A DNA stretch of 64,000 nt from Streptomyces sp. NBC_00569 (lineage in GTDB: Bacteria > Actinomycetota > Actinomycetes > Streptomycetales > Streptomycetaceae), in assembly GCF_036345255.1 (NCBI RefSeq), contig NZ_CP107783.1, forward strand, positions 9,541,001 to 9,605,000. The letters run 5' to 3'. The position numbers and the translations under genes were made by a program. The notes below the pieces were generated by a model. The model saw only the letters and a program-made list of their open reading frames with translations. It ran no database searches and was not told the origin of the DNA. Below, in pieces: positions 44,084-53,054 of the stretch (position 1 is its first letter; each line of letters opens with the position of its first letter).

Positions 44084-46677
44084 CTGAGCAGTACGTGCTG
44101 GATCTTGAAGACATCGACGGGACACAGATCGCGGTCGTCGGCGGCAAGGGCGCGCACCTGGGCGGGCTGTCGCGGATCGAAGGCATCCGCGTGCCGGGTG
44201 GCTTCTGCGTGACGACCGACGCCTTCCGGCGGATCATCGCGGAAGCACCCTCGATCGACGACCGGCTCGACCGGTTGTCGCGCCTGAACCCGGACGACCG
44301 TGAGGCGGTCCGCACGCTCAGTGCGGAGATCCGCCGGACCATCGAAGAGATCGCGATCCCGGGCGATCTCGGGGCGGCGATCACCCGCGCGCTCGCCCTG
44401 CTCGGCGATCAGGCTGCCTACGCCGTCCGATCCAGCGCGACGGCCGAGGACCTGCCGACGGCCTCCTTCGCCGGCCAGCAGGACACATACCTGAACGTCA
44501 TCGGGCCGACGGAGATCCTCCAGCACGTCAGCCGGTGCTGGGCCTCGCTGTTCACCGAGCGGGCCGTGACCTACCGCCAGCGGAACGGCATCGACCACCG
44601 TTCGGTCCACATGGCCGTGGTCGTGCAGCGGATGGTCTTCCCGCACGCGTCCGGCATCCTGTTCACGGCCGACCCTGTCACGGGCAACCGGAAGGTCGCC
44701 ACCGTGGACGCCGGCTTCGGCCTCGGCGAGGCCCTGGTCTCCGGCCTGGTGAACCCGGACGTCTTCAAGGTGCGGGACGGCGAAGTCGTGGAAAGGGCGA
44801 TCGCCGCCAAGCAGCGTGCCGTTCACGCCCTGCCGGCCGGCGGGACGCAGGAAGTGGCCATCGAATCGCAGCGCCAGGGGCAGCCGGCGCTGACGGATGC
44901 GCAGGCCGTGCGGCTCGTGCAGCTCGGGCGGCGGATCGAAGCGCACTTCGGCCGCCCGCAGGACATCGAATGGTGCCTGGTCGATGACGGCTTCCAGATC
45001 GTGCAGAGCCGGCCGATCACGACGCTGTTCCCCATCCCCGAGGCCGACGACCGGGAGAACCACGTCTACGTCTCCGTCGGTCACGGGCAGATGATGACCG
45101 ACCCCATGAAGCCCCTGGGCTTCTCCATGTGGCAGCTGACGGCGATGGTGCCGATGCACGAGGCCGGCGGGAGACTGTTCGTCGACGTCACACGGCGCCT
45201 GGCCTCGCCCGCGAGCCGCGCCGGTCTCCTGGAGGCCATGGGGAAGGGCGATCCGCTGATCAGGCACGCCCTGGAGACCGTCATCGACCGCGACGGTTTC
45301 GTCCCGTCGCTCCCGGACGCGACTCCTGGCGGCCGGCCGGCCGGCGGCGCCCCCGCCCCGATCGACACCGATCCGGCCCTCGTCACCGGGCTGATCGAGC
45401 GCAGCCAGGCGTCCGTCGCCGACCTGGAGCGCGGCATCCGGACGAAGACCGGACCGGAACTCTTCGACTTCCTGCTGGAGGCCTTCGAGGAGCACAAGAG
45501 GGTCCTCAGCGATCCCCTGAGCATCCAGGCGATCATGGCGGGGATGGAGGCCACGTGGTGGCTCAACGACAAGCTGCAGGAGTGGCTCGGCGAGAAGAAC
45601 GCGGCTGACACGCTCACCCTGTCCGCCCCCGACAACATCACGTCGGAGATGGGACTGGCGCTGCTCGACGTCGCCGACGTGATCCGCCCGCAGCCGGACG
45701 TGGTGGCGTTCCTGCAGGGCGTCGACGGCGACGACTTCCTGGACGAGCTGGCGAAGCTCGCGGGCGGGACCGAGGCGCGCGACGCGATCGAGGCGTACCT
45801 CGACCGGTACGGCATGCGCTGCGTCGGCGAGATCGACATCACGAGGCCACGTTGGCGCGAGCGCCCCAGCACGCTGGTGCCCGTGATCCTCGACAACGTC
45901 AGGAACTTCGAGCCGGGCGCCGCCGAGCGGCGCTTCGAGCAAGGGCGGCTGAAGGCGCAGAAGAAGGAACAGGACGTGCTGTCGCGCTTGCGGGCCCTGC
46001 CGGACGGGGACCGGAAGGCCGACGAGGTCAAGGGGATGATCGACCGGGTCAGAACCTTCATCGGGTACCGGGAGTACCCCAAGTACGGCATCATCAGCCG
46101 CTACTTCGTCTACAAGCAGGCCCTGCTGGCGGAGGCCGGGCGTCTGGTGCAGGCCGACGTGCTTCATGAGAAGGAGGACGTCTTCTACCTCACCTTCCAG
46201 GAATTCCACGACGTCGCGCGCTCGCACCAGGTGAACGACGAGCTCATCCGGCAGCGCAAGGAGGCGTTCCGGTCGTACCACGCGCTCACACCGCCACGGG
46301 TGCTCACCTCGGACGGTGAGGCCCTCACCGGGGCGTACCGGCGCGACGACGTGCCGCCCGGCGCCCTGGTCGGCGTACCGGTCTCCGCAGGGACCATCGA
46401 GGGGCGGGCCCGCGTCATCCTCGACATGGCCGATGCCGATCTCGAAGCGGGCGACATCCTGGTCACGGCCTTCACGGACCCCAGCTGGTCGCCGCTGTTC
46501 GTCGGGATCGCGGGCCTGGTGACGGAGGTGGGCGGACTGATGACCCATGGCGCGGTGATCGCCCGCGAGTACGGCTTGCCGGCCGTCGTGGGCGTGGAGC
46601 AGGCCACCCGGCTGATCCGGGACGGGCAGAGGATCCGCGTGCACGGAACCGACGGGTACGTCGAGATCCTGCCTTGA
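44080..46677 (+). CDS. rph: Rifampin phosphotransferase
   Basis: 865 residues from the GTG at 44080 (MTEQYVLDLEDID), with GGAGG at 44068-44072. The length matches the family. The N-terminal ATP-grasp-type region has GGKGAHLGGLSRI, AYAVRSSATAEDLPTASFAG, and later IEWCLVDDGFQIVQSRPITT. The middle rifamycin-binding helical domain covers about residues 330-755. The C-terminal swivel domain carries the transfer His in GGLMTHGAVIAREYGLPA (about His823). It inactivates rifamycins by phosphorylating the ansa-bridge hydroxyl with ATP. An upstream RAE supports the assignment. Confidence 0.93.
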   Translation: MTEQYVLDLEDIDGTQIAVVGGKGAHLGGLSRIEGIRVPGGFCVTTDAFRRIIAEAPSIDDRLDRLSRLNPDDREAVRTLSAEIRRTIEEIAIPGDLGAAITRALALLGDQAAYAVRSSATAEDLPTASFAGQQDTYLNVIGPTEILQHVSRCWASLFTERAVTYRQRNGIDHRSVHMAVVVQRMVFPHASGILFTADPVTGNRKVATVDAGFGLGEALVSGLVNPDVFKVRDGEVVERAIAAKQRAVHALPAGGTQEVAIESQRQGQPALTDAQAVRLVQLGRRIEAHFGRPQDIEWCLVDDGFQIVQSRPITTLFPIPEADDRENHVYVSVGHGQMMTDPMKPLGFSMWQLTAMVPMHEAGGRLFVDVTRRLASPASRAGLLEAMGKGDPLIRHALETVIDRDGFVPSLPDATPGGRPAGGAPAPIDTDPALVTGLIERSQASVADLERGIRTKTGPELFDFLLEAFEEHKRVLSDPLSIQAIMAGMEATWWLNDKLQEWLGEKNAADTLTLSAPDNITSEMGLALLDVADVIRPQPDVVAFLQGVDGDDFLDELAKLAGGTEARDAIEAYLDRYGMRCVGEIDITRPRWRERPSTLVPVILDNVRNFEPGAAERRFEQGRLKAQKKEQDVLSRLRALPDGDRKADEVKGMIDRVRTFIGYREYPKYGIISRYFVYKQALLAEAGRLVQADVLHEKEDVFYLTFQEFHDVARSHQVNDELIRQRKEAFRSYHALTPPRVLTSDGEALTGAYRRDDVPPGALVGVPVSAGTIEGRARVILDMADADLEAGDILVTAFTDPSWSPLFVGIAGLVTEVGGLMTHGAVIAREYGLPAVVGVEQATRLIRDGQRIRVHGTDGYVEILP

Positions 46678-46715
46678 CGGGCGATCCGACCGGACAGCGC
46701 CCCTGATGACAGCCC

Positions 46716-46749
46716 GAAGCCGAGCCGCGTCGGAGCCTCGGCCGGCTTC
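46716..46749. terminator. Bulged hairpin between convergent rph and lipoprotein genes
   Basis: GAAGCCGAG at 46716-46724 pairs with CTCG at 46737-46740 and GCTTC at 46745-46749, with a 4-nt bulge. Lies between the rph stop and the stop of the leftward gene. Confidence 0.45.
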
Positions 46750-46764
46750 AGGGGGTCGAGGAGG

Positions 46765-48003
46765 TCAGCCGACCCGCTGGAGGCGAACGACGACGGGGGC
46801 ACCGAAGGGGGCACCGGACTGATTGACCTGGACGTGCCCGGCACCGAGCCATGCGCCGGTGCCGGGCACCCGGTGGATCTCCTCGAGCCACAGGGACTGG
46901 TTCGATCCTTTGCGGGCGCCGGTGGACAGAGGGAGGCGGTGACGCCCGATCTTCCCGCATGTACCGTCGTCGGTGAGGTACCAATTGCCGTCGAGGAACA
47001 GGCCCTTGTCGTCCTGAGCGACCGGCCTGCGCAGAGCGCAACCGCCCGGCGCGGGCTCCTGCTCGACCCACTTGGAGCCGTCCCGGCGCAGCCGGAGGAA
47101 CTGGTCCGCGGGTTCGTTGTCGACCTCGCCGTGGTTGAAGGTGTTGATGCCGTACGCGCGGATCTCACCGCTGTCGAGGGCGAAGACCTGGTTGAGGCCG
47201 GCGCCGGGTTCCGGCGGGACGGGGTCCTTGAAGTGGGCCTGTGGCGTGTCCACCGGTTTCCAGGACGTACCGTCCCAGTGCATCGAGGCGGGCTGGCTGT
47301 AGCCCTCGCCGGTGCCCAGGTCGGTGCCTGGACCCGTTGAGCGGCTCCCGACCGCCCAGACATCGTCCGGTCCGACGATCGCCAGGTCGGAGGCTCCGTA
47401 GGGCAGGCGGGTCGTGGTCCAGCGGGTGCCGTTCCAGTGCTGGGCGGTCTGTTCGGCGGCGTCGAGGGTCCAGATGTCGTCCGGGCCCGTCGCCTCGAAG
47501 TCGCCGGCCTTGCCTGACGGAGGGTTCGCCACCGGCGACCAGCGGGTGCCGTCCCACTGAGCCCAGCGGTTCACGGCGGAGGCATCTTCAGCGGTCCGCG
47601 GCCGCAGCCACAAGGCCTTCTCGCCGACCTCTTCGAGGGAGGGCGGGTAGAGGCTGCTGCCGAGGGCTTCGGGCAGGGGCTCGCGCTTCCACTGCGTACC
47701 GTTGTAGTGCAGCAGATGGGCGTTCGACTCACCGTTGTTCTCGGTCGCGACCGCCCAGACGTCGTCCTCGGCCAGGGCGGCGACGTCGGTGAACTTTCCG
47801 CTGAAGTCCGCGATGTGCTCGAACTCCCAGGTGAGGGAACCGGCAGAACTCTTCGGCGAGGCGTCTTTGCCACTGGAGTCCGCCCTGCCGCCCGAGCCCG
47901 CGGCGCATCCCGCGCCGGTGAGCAGCGTGACCAGCACGATAACGGTCACCCTGCCCCTGCCTTTGCCCCTGCCCCCGTGCCCGATGCCTGGCGCTCCGCG
48001 CAT
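46765..48003 (-). CDS. Lipoprotein with beta-propeller-like repeats, unknown function
   Basis: 412 residues from the ATG at 48003, with GAGGAGGGG 6 nt upstream. The frame upstream is open and also looks coding, but the lipoprotein signal RVTVIVLVTLLTGAGC demands a start here. The mature part repeats DDVWAV-type units: ALAEDDVWAVATENNG, TGPDDIWTLDAAE and IVGPDDVWAVGSR. These are typical of secreted propeller proteins. It presumably sits on the outer face of the membrane. A degraded copy of its last 50 codons lies at 20290-20440. Confidence 0.75.
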   Translation of the reverse strand: MRGAPGIGHGGRGKGRGRVTVIVLVTLLTGAGCAAGSGGRADSSGKDASPKSSAGSLTWEFEHIADFSGKFTDVAALAEDDVWAVATENNGESNAHLLHYNGTQWKREPLPEALGSSLYPPSLEEVGEKALWLRPRTAEDASAVNRWAQWDGTRWSPVANPPSGKAGDFEATGPDDIWTLDAAEQTAQHWNGTRWTTTRLPYGASDLAIVGPDDVWAVGSRSTGPGTDLGTGEGYSQPASMHWDGTSWKPVDTPQAHFKDPVPPEPGAGLNQVFALDSGEIRAYGINTFNHGEVDNEPADQFLRLRRDGSKWVEQEPAPGGCALRRPVAQDDKGLFLDGNWYLTDDGTCGKIGRHRLPLSTGARKGSNQSLWLEEIHRVPGTGAWLGAGHVQVNQSGAPFGAPVVVRLQRVG

Positions 48004-48178
48004 ACCGCACCCCTCCTCGCCCAGCCAGAACCTCTCGCCGCCCGCCCGCCACTGGGCGACGCCGGTGATCCCTTCCCCCTCCACGTCCACCAGGAGAGCG
48101 AGATCCACCTCTCGTGCCGCCAGAGTAATGACCCATTCCGCGTGGCCGCGTCTGGCGGTGGCGGCTACGGTGCTGCGC

Positions 48179-48724
48179 GTGAGGGTGGGAACTGAAGAGA
48201 CCCGGCTGGTAGTGGTGCGCGGGAACTCGGCGTCCGGCAAGTCGTCGGTGGCGGCCGGGATTCGGGACCGCTTCGGGCGGGGCCTGGCCTTGGTCGGGCA
48301 GGACAACCTGCGGCGGATCGTGCTGCGCGAACGGGACGTGCCCGGCGGTGCCAACATCGGCCTGATCGACACGGTCGCCCGCTACGCGCTCGACGCCGGC
48401 TACCACGTGGTGGTCGAGGGAATCCTGTATGCCGACCGCTACGGCGACATGGTCGCCGGCCTGGTCGGTGCCCATCGTGGTGTCTCCCGCTGTTACTACC
48501 TCGACGTCTCGATCGAGGAGACGCTGGTGCGGCACCAGTCGAAAGGCGATCACGAGTACCTGGCCCGGGTCACCGAGCAGCACCTGCGCGACTGGTACCG
48601 GGAGCGGGACTTGCTCCCCGGCGGCTTGGAGTCGGTGATCGGTGCCGACAGCCTGCTCGATGCCACGGTCGAGCGCATCATGAACGAGACCGGCCTCGCG
48701 CACCTGTCTGCCTCGGACGGATAG
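48179..48724 (+). CDS. P-loop kinase-like protein (zeta-toxin/chloramphenicol-phosphotransferase-like)
   Basis: 181 residues. The start is GTG at 48179 or 48185. Walker A is VRGNSASGKSSVA. ALVGQDNLRRIVLRE follows in the position of the base/acceptor loop. VVVEGILYADRYGDM fits a Walker B-like strand, and VSIEETLVRHQSK a lid. Small P-loop kinases of this kind phosphorylate nucleotides, sugars or antibiotics. The substrate cannot be read. Its stop lies in a 33-bp tandem repeat, and it is divergent from the lipoprotein gene. Confidence 0.72.
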   Translation: MRVGTEETRLVVVRGNSASGKSSVAAGIRDRFGRGLALVGQDNLRRIVLRERDVPGGANIGLIDTVARYALDAGYHVVVEGILYADRYGDMVAGLVGAHRGVSRCYYLDVSIEETLVRHQSKGDHEYLARVTEQHLRDWYRERDLLPGGLESVIGADSLLDATVERIMNETGLAHLSASDG

Positions 48725-48760
48725 CAGCTCGCGCACCTGTCTGCCTCGCACGGATGGCAG
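48695..48760. repeat. 33-bp tandem duplication over the stop codon of the kinase-like gene
   Basis: Copy one is 48695-48727 and copy two is 48728-48760, with only two mismatches (G/C and A/G). The unit holds 11 codons and the stop TAG. In copy two that TAG reads TGG. The identity suggests a recent duplication. Confidence 0.88.
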
Positions 48761-48860
48761 ACAGCTGTATTTAAGGCTTGCCGTACCTCTGGTGCCGCCC
48801 TCTGTAACGCCTGCGCCAGCACTATGATCGTCGCGGATCAGCCCCCATCTGCAGGAGGCC

Positions 48861-49649
48861 ATGATGTCCCACCCCTCCGTCCTCGCCGCGCTGACGTCCG
48901 CGTTGCGCAGTGGCTCGATCGAGGTCGTCGACCTCACAGCGCCTTTGTCGTCGTCCACGCCGGTGCTCCAACTGCCCGCCCAGTTCGGCCAGACCGCGGT
49001 CTTCGAACTGGAGGAGATCAGCCGCTACGACGACCGGGGACCTGCCTGGTACTGGAACAACTTCCGCACCGGCGAGCACACCGGCACGCACTTCGACGCA
49101 CCCAATCACTGGATCACCGGGCAGGGACTCGCCGACGTGGCATCCGTGCCCGCACAACAACTGATCGCCCCGGCGGCCGTGTTGGACTTCTCCGCCGAGG
49201 CTGCCGTGAACCCCGACTTCCTGGTCGAGATCGACCACGTAAAGGCATGGGAGGCGCAGTACGGGCCACTGCCCGAGGGCGGCTGGCTGCTGCTGCGTAC
49301 GGGATGGGACGAGCGCTCGCACGCTCAGCGGGAGTTCCTCAACGCCGATGAGAACGGCCCGCACACTCCAGGGCTCTCGGCGGAGTGTGCCCGCTGGGTC
49401 GCCGAGGAGTCGCCCGTGATCGGCCTCGGGGTCGAGACGGTGGGCACCGACGCCGGTCAGGCACCGGGGTTCGATCCGGCCTTCCCGTGCCATTCGTTCC
49501 TGATGGGCAGCGGGAAGTACGGCCTGACCCAGTTGCAGAACCTCGCCGCGCTGCCGCCGACCGGCGCCGTCGTCGTGGCCGGACCTCTGCCCATCGTCAC
49601 CGGATCCGGCGCTCCCGCCCGCGTGCTCGCGCTGGTGGAGGGTGCATGA
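48861..49649 (+). CDS. Cyclase-family metal-dependent hydrolase (kynurenine-formamidase-like)
   Basis: 262 residues from ATG at 48861 or 48864, with GGAGG 4-7 nt upstream. The family motif HxGTHxDAPxH is present as GEHTGTHFDAPNHW. A second conserved region is GLGVETVGTDAGQAP, followed by PCHSFLMGSGKYGLTQLQNL. Such enzymes hydrolyse N-formylkynurenine, cyclic amides or related compounds using zinc or manganese. It overlaps the ThDP enzyme by ATGA, so the two probably catalyse steps of one route. Confidence 0.85.
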   Translation: MMSHPSVLAALTSALRSGSIEVVDLTAPLSSSTPVLQLPAQFGQTAVFELEEISRYDDRGPAWYWNNFRTGEHTGTHFDAPNHWITGQGLADVASVPAQQLIAPAAVLDFSAEAAVNPDFLVEIDHVKAWEAQYGPLPEGGWLLLRTGWDERSHAQREFLNADENGPHTPGLSAECARWVAEESPVIGLGVETVGTDAGQAPGFDPAFPCHSFLMGSGKYGLTQLQNLAALPPTGAVVVAGPLPIVTGSGAPARVLALVEGA

Positions 49650-51280
49650 AGGTTGCAGAAGCGGTCGGCCGGGCCGTAGCCGAGGCCGGCGTCGATCACG
49701 TCTTCGGTGTGGTCGGTTCGGGGAACTTCCATCTGACCAACGCCTTGGTCGCGGCCGGCGCCCGGTTCGTTCCCGCCCGGCATGAAGGCGGGGCGGCGAC
49801 GATGGCCGATGCCTATGCCCGCATGAGCGGCAAGGTGGCGGCGCTGTCGGTGCACCAGGGGTGCGGGCTGACCAATGCGCTGACCGGTATCGCCGAGGCG
49901 GCCAAGAGCGGCACTCCACTGCTCGTCCTCGCGGCGGAGACCACTGAGACCACCTCGAACTTCTACGTCGACCAGGACGCGCTGGCGCACTCGGTGGGCG
50001 CGGTCAGCGCGCGGGTGACCTCGGCCGAGGACGCGGTCGAGCAGGCATGCGGCGCCGTCCGCCGGGCCTTGCACGAGCGCCGTACGGTGCTGCTCAATCT
50101 CCCGCTGGGGATCCAGGCACTGGACGCCCCCGAAGGCACACTCGTCTCCCCGCCATCTGAACGGCCTCCGGTCGAGCCCGAGTCGGACGCCGTCGCCGAG
50201 CTGGTGCGGACGCTCGAACGCGCGCAGCGCCCCGTCTTCGTCGCCGGTCGGGGAGCGCGCACGCCCGGTAGCCGCGACGCCCTGTCAGCGCTGGCGGAGC
50301 GGCACGGCGCGCTGCTGGCCACCTCCGCCGTCGCCCGTGGCCTGTTCCACGACAACCCGTGGTCGATCGACGTGTCCGGCGGTTTCGCCTCGCCCCTGAC
50401 CGCGGAACTGGTACGGGGTGCGGATGCGATCGTGGGCTGGGGCTGCGCGCTGAACATGTGGACGATGCGGCACGGCCGGCTGATCGGCCCGGAGGCCACC
50501 GTCGTCCAGGTCGACGACGACTCCACCGCTCTCGGCCGGCACCGCGCCGTCCACCTCGGCGTCACCGGAGATGTGGAACGCACCGCACGGCGGGCCCTTG
50601 AGGCGAGCGGAGAGCAGCGACCCGGCTACCGCACCCTCACCATCAGAGAGTCGATCGCCGCACGCGTGCGCTGGCGGGATGTGTCCTACGAGGACGAGAG
50701 CAGCCGTGAGCGCATCGACCCACGCACCCTGAGCATCGCGCTGGACGACCTGTTGCCCGCCGAGCGGGTGATCGGTGTGGATTCAGGGAACTTCATGGGC
50801 TACCCCTCCATGTTCCTGTCCGTGCCCGATCACGACAGCCTGTGCTTCACCCAGGCCTTCCAATCCATCGGCCTGGGCCTTTCGACGGCGATCGGAGCGG
50901 CGCTGGCCCGGCCCGACCGGCTGCCCGTCGCCGCCCTCGGTGACGGCGGCGCGCTGATGAGTGCCGTCGAGCTGGACACCGTCCGCCGCTTGGGCCTGCC
51001 GATGGTGGTCGTCGTCTACAACGACGATGCCTACGGAGCCGAGGTCCACCACTTCAGCTCGGGCGAATTCCCCCTGGACACGGTCGTGTTCCCGCCCACC
51101 GACATCGCCGCCATCGCGCGCGGCTACGGCTTCGAAGCGGTCACCGTCCGCACCCTCGCCGACCTCGAACCCGTCCGGGACTGGGTTGCCGGGCCCCGCT
51201 CCGCGCCCCTGCTCATCGATGCCAAGGTCACTGCCGAGCACGGGTCCTGGTGGCTGGAAGAGGCCTTCCGAGGCCACTGA
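49646..51280 (+). CDS. Thiamine-diphosphate-dependent enzyme (acetolactate synthase-like)
   Basis: 544 residues from the ATG at 49646, overlapping the cyclase stop. The catalytic Glu region is PARHEGGAATMADAYARM and the pyrimidine domain continues GCGLTNALTGIAEA. The ThDP motif is GDGGALMSAVELDTVRR followed by VYNDDAYG. The family decarboxylates or ligates 2-keto acids. The coupling to a cyclase-type hydrolase points to degradation of a ring-opened compound, but the substrate is unknown. Confidence 0.86.
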   Translation: MKVAEAVGRAVAEAGVDHVFGVVGSGNFHLTNALVAAGARFVPARHEGGAATMADAYARMSGKVAALSVHQGCGLTNALTGIAEAAKSGTPLLVLAAETTETTSNFYVDQDALAHSVGAVSARVTSAEDAVEQACGAVRRALHERRTVLLNLPLGIQALDAPEGTLVSPPSERPPVEPESDAVAELVRTLERAQRPVFVAGRGARTPGSRDALSALAERHGALLATSAVARGLFHDNPWSIDVSGGFASPLTAELVRGADAIVGWGCALNMWTMRHGRLIGPEATVVQVDDDSTALGRHRAVHLGVTGDVERTARRALEASGEQRPGYRTLTIRESIAARVRWRDVSYEDESSRERIDPRTLSIALDDLLPAERVIGVDSGNFMGYPSMFLSVPDHDSLCFTQAFQSIGLGLSTAIGAALARPDRLPVAALGDGGALMSAVELDTVRRLGLPMVVVVYNDDAYGAEVHHFSSGEFPLDTVVFPPTDIAAIARGYGFEAVTVRTLADLEPVRDWVAGPRSAPLLIDAKVTAEHGSWWLEEAFRGH

Positions 51281-51347
51281 CGGACGGTGAGAGCTCTCTC
51301 GCTTCGTGACTTCCGGCGGTCGGCCGGTGGCGGACGGGTGGCAGCGG

Positions 51348-51911
51348 TCAGTGTGAGGCGGTTCCGACGCTGGTGACCCAGACGGGGAAGGGGATGACCT
51401 CGTGCCCGGCCGCGTTGTGTTCCGCGTTCTGCCCGTCATCCGGCGACCAGGTGATGAGGCCCGGCTGACGGTCGGCGAGGAATCCCTCGATGACCGGACC
51501 GAGATCACCGGAGGGCACGTAGGGGCCGCCGAACGGCAACTCATCCGGGGGCACCGAACCAGTTGAGCAGCGGAGCTGCCCGGCCTGTTCGTCGTGCCAC
51601 ACGTAGAACGTCGCCACCCCGTGAAAGCCCAGCTCGCGAATGCGGGACCGGAGGGCGGCAGCAGTCCGTTCGAAGGCGGCGACCACCTCGGGGACGGTCA
51701 ACGACATCCTGTCCTCGCCCTCCGCGCCGAGCTGCCAGGTGTTGGTCTCCCATTCCACCTGCCGGTCATCCGGTTCCAGCATCAGGGGTTCGTCCGCCAC
51801 CTCGGCGATCCACGTCAACAGCACCACAGGAGTATCCGCCGCACAGCTCAGTTCCAAGGAACCGGCATGAACTTCATCGGGGGCAGCGGCTCGGGCATGT
51901 CCTTGGAACAC
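51348..51911 (-). CDS. Conserved-looking protein of unknown function
   Basis: 187 residues if the GTG at 51911 is used. A TTG nearer to [20 protein letters not shown] may be the true start. Recognisable segments are [40 protein letters not shown] and [15 protein letters not shown]. No signal or membrane helix is seen. No family recognised. Convergent to the ThDP gene. Confidence 0.6.
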   Translation of the reverse strand: MFQGHARAAAPDEVHAGSLELSCAADTPVVLLTWIAEVADEPLMLEPDDRQVEWETNTWQLGAEGEDRMSLTVPEVVAAFERTAAALRSRIRELGFHGVATFYVWHDEQAGQLRCSTGSVPPDELPFGGPYVPSGDLGPVIEGFLADRQPGLITWSPDDGQNAEHNAAGHEVIPFPVWVTSVGTASH

Positions 51912-52764
51912 CCCTGGTTATCAGTGGTGACAGTGTCACGGCAGGTGAGCCAGCACCTGCGCGCGTGGAGGACGAAACCCGCTGTGATCCAGAGTTGCTC
52001 GACCGTGCTGAGGCATGGGGCGCGGTACTGAATGAAGGTGCTCGGTCCGCCGCAGTGGCGTGACGGAGAGCGGTCGCGGTACGGAAGCTGAGCAAGGCAG
52101 ACGATGTCGCCGCTCCGTGCCCGTCGTCAAGTGGCCTTGTGCTGCCGGTTCTCGGTTCTCGGCCGGCCACGGCACTCACGGCCTCGTGGTCGGCGAACGC
52201 TTTCATCTCGGTGTCCGGCCAGACCGCCGTGACCCCGTCCTGCTTGAGCAGGTCGGCGACGCGGTTGCCTGGCACGCTGAGGCTGACGCCGTCGAAGCTG
52301 TGCGTGTAACTGCGGTGCAGACGGACGGCGTTGGTAGTCCTGGCTGTGTGCTTGTGCTTGTCCTTGACGCCGGGGAACATGTCCTCCAGCGCACTGCGGA
52401 ACTTCTCATGAGACTTGGTCACCGCGGCCTTGGCGTCCGCGTCGCTGAGGCTGCCGCCCCGGGCCGCCGCGAGCAGCCGCGCGGTGCGCGCCGGGGGTGT
52501 GCTCAACTGCACGATCACGTCGACGGGCTTGGCGGAACGCAATGCCGCCTTGTCGGTGACGCGCAGACCACCCACATCCAGGGTGGCCATCCGGTGCAGT
52601 GCCTGGAGTTCCTGGTGGTCGAGGGAGGAGAGCACGCTTCGGGCGTCTGTGCCTCCGGCCGGAGAGGGAACGGCGGACGCGGAGGGTGCCGGGACGGCCA
52701 GGGTGGCGAGCGCGGTGACCACGGACGCCGCGAAAACGCGTCTGGGACGGGGAACTTGTGTCAT
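51874..52764 (-). pseudogene. S8 subtilase reduced to signal peptide and prodomain
   Basis: From the ATG at 52764 (MTQVPRPRRVFAAS) a signal peptide ends PSASA. Next comes a long prodomain with inhibitor I9 character: VDVIVQLSTPPARTARLLAA, RSYTHSFDGVSLSVPGNRVA and VTAVWPDTEMKAFADHE. This is the start of a large extracellular subtilase. Near 52150 the family sequence ends and unrelated low-complexity sequence runs to 51874. The Asp/His/Ser catalytic domain is missing. A related fragment is not seen elsewhere in the window. Confidence 0.75.
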
Positions 52765-53054
52765 CTTCCTTGCTCCACTCCGGACCGTGAGGGCAGCCGC
52801 CGCGGCTTCCGGGCGAGCTGTGAACACCGCACGAGCATGGGCGAACGGCGAAGCGACGAGAAAGAGAACCCGGTGGCGAGATCACGACGTGGCGACAACA
52901 CGACAGCCGCCGGTGACCCGCCGGCGCGGGCGCTGCTGCGCCGCGACGTGTCGGTGCCCGGCGCGGCCGCACTCGCGCCGGCGCCCGATGGCGGCGTCTG
53001 CGGCCGGCAGCCGCTCCACCTCATCAGGTAGGGAGCACTTGGTCAGTGCGCGTC

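Noticed and set aside
51563..52063. Plus-strand frame ending GAVLNEGARSAAVA opposite the unknown protein and subtilase remnant
   Set aside because: The last 50 residues look somewhat protein-like, but the frame lacks a credible start and most of it is shadow of the minus-strand gene.
52828..53054. Short plus-strand frame (MARSRRGDNTTAAGD...) before the allophanate hydrolase end
   Set aside because: Only about 50 codons, no family similarity, and the gap is too short to judge; possible remnant but not supportable.
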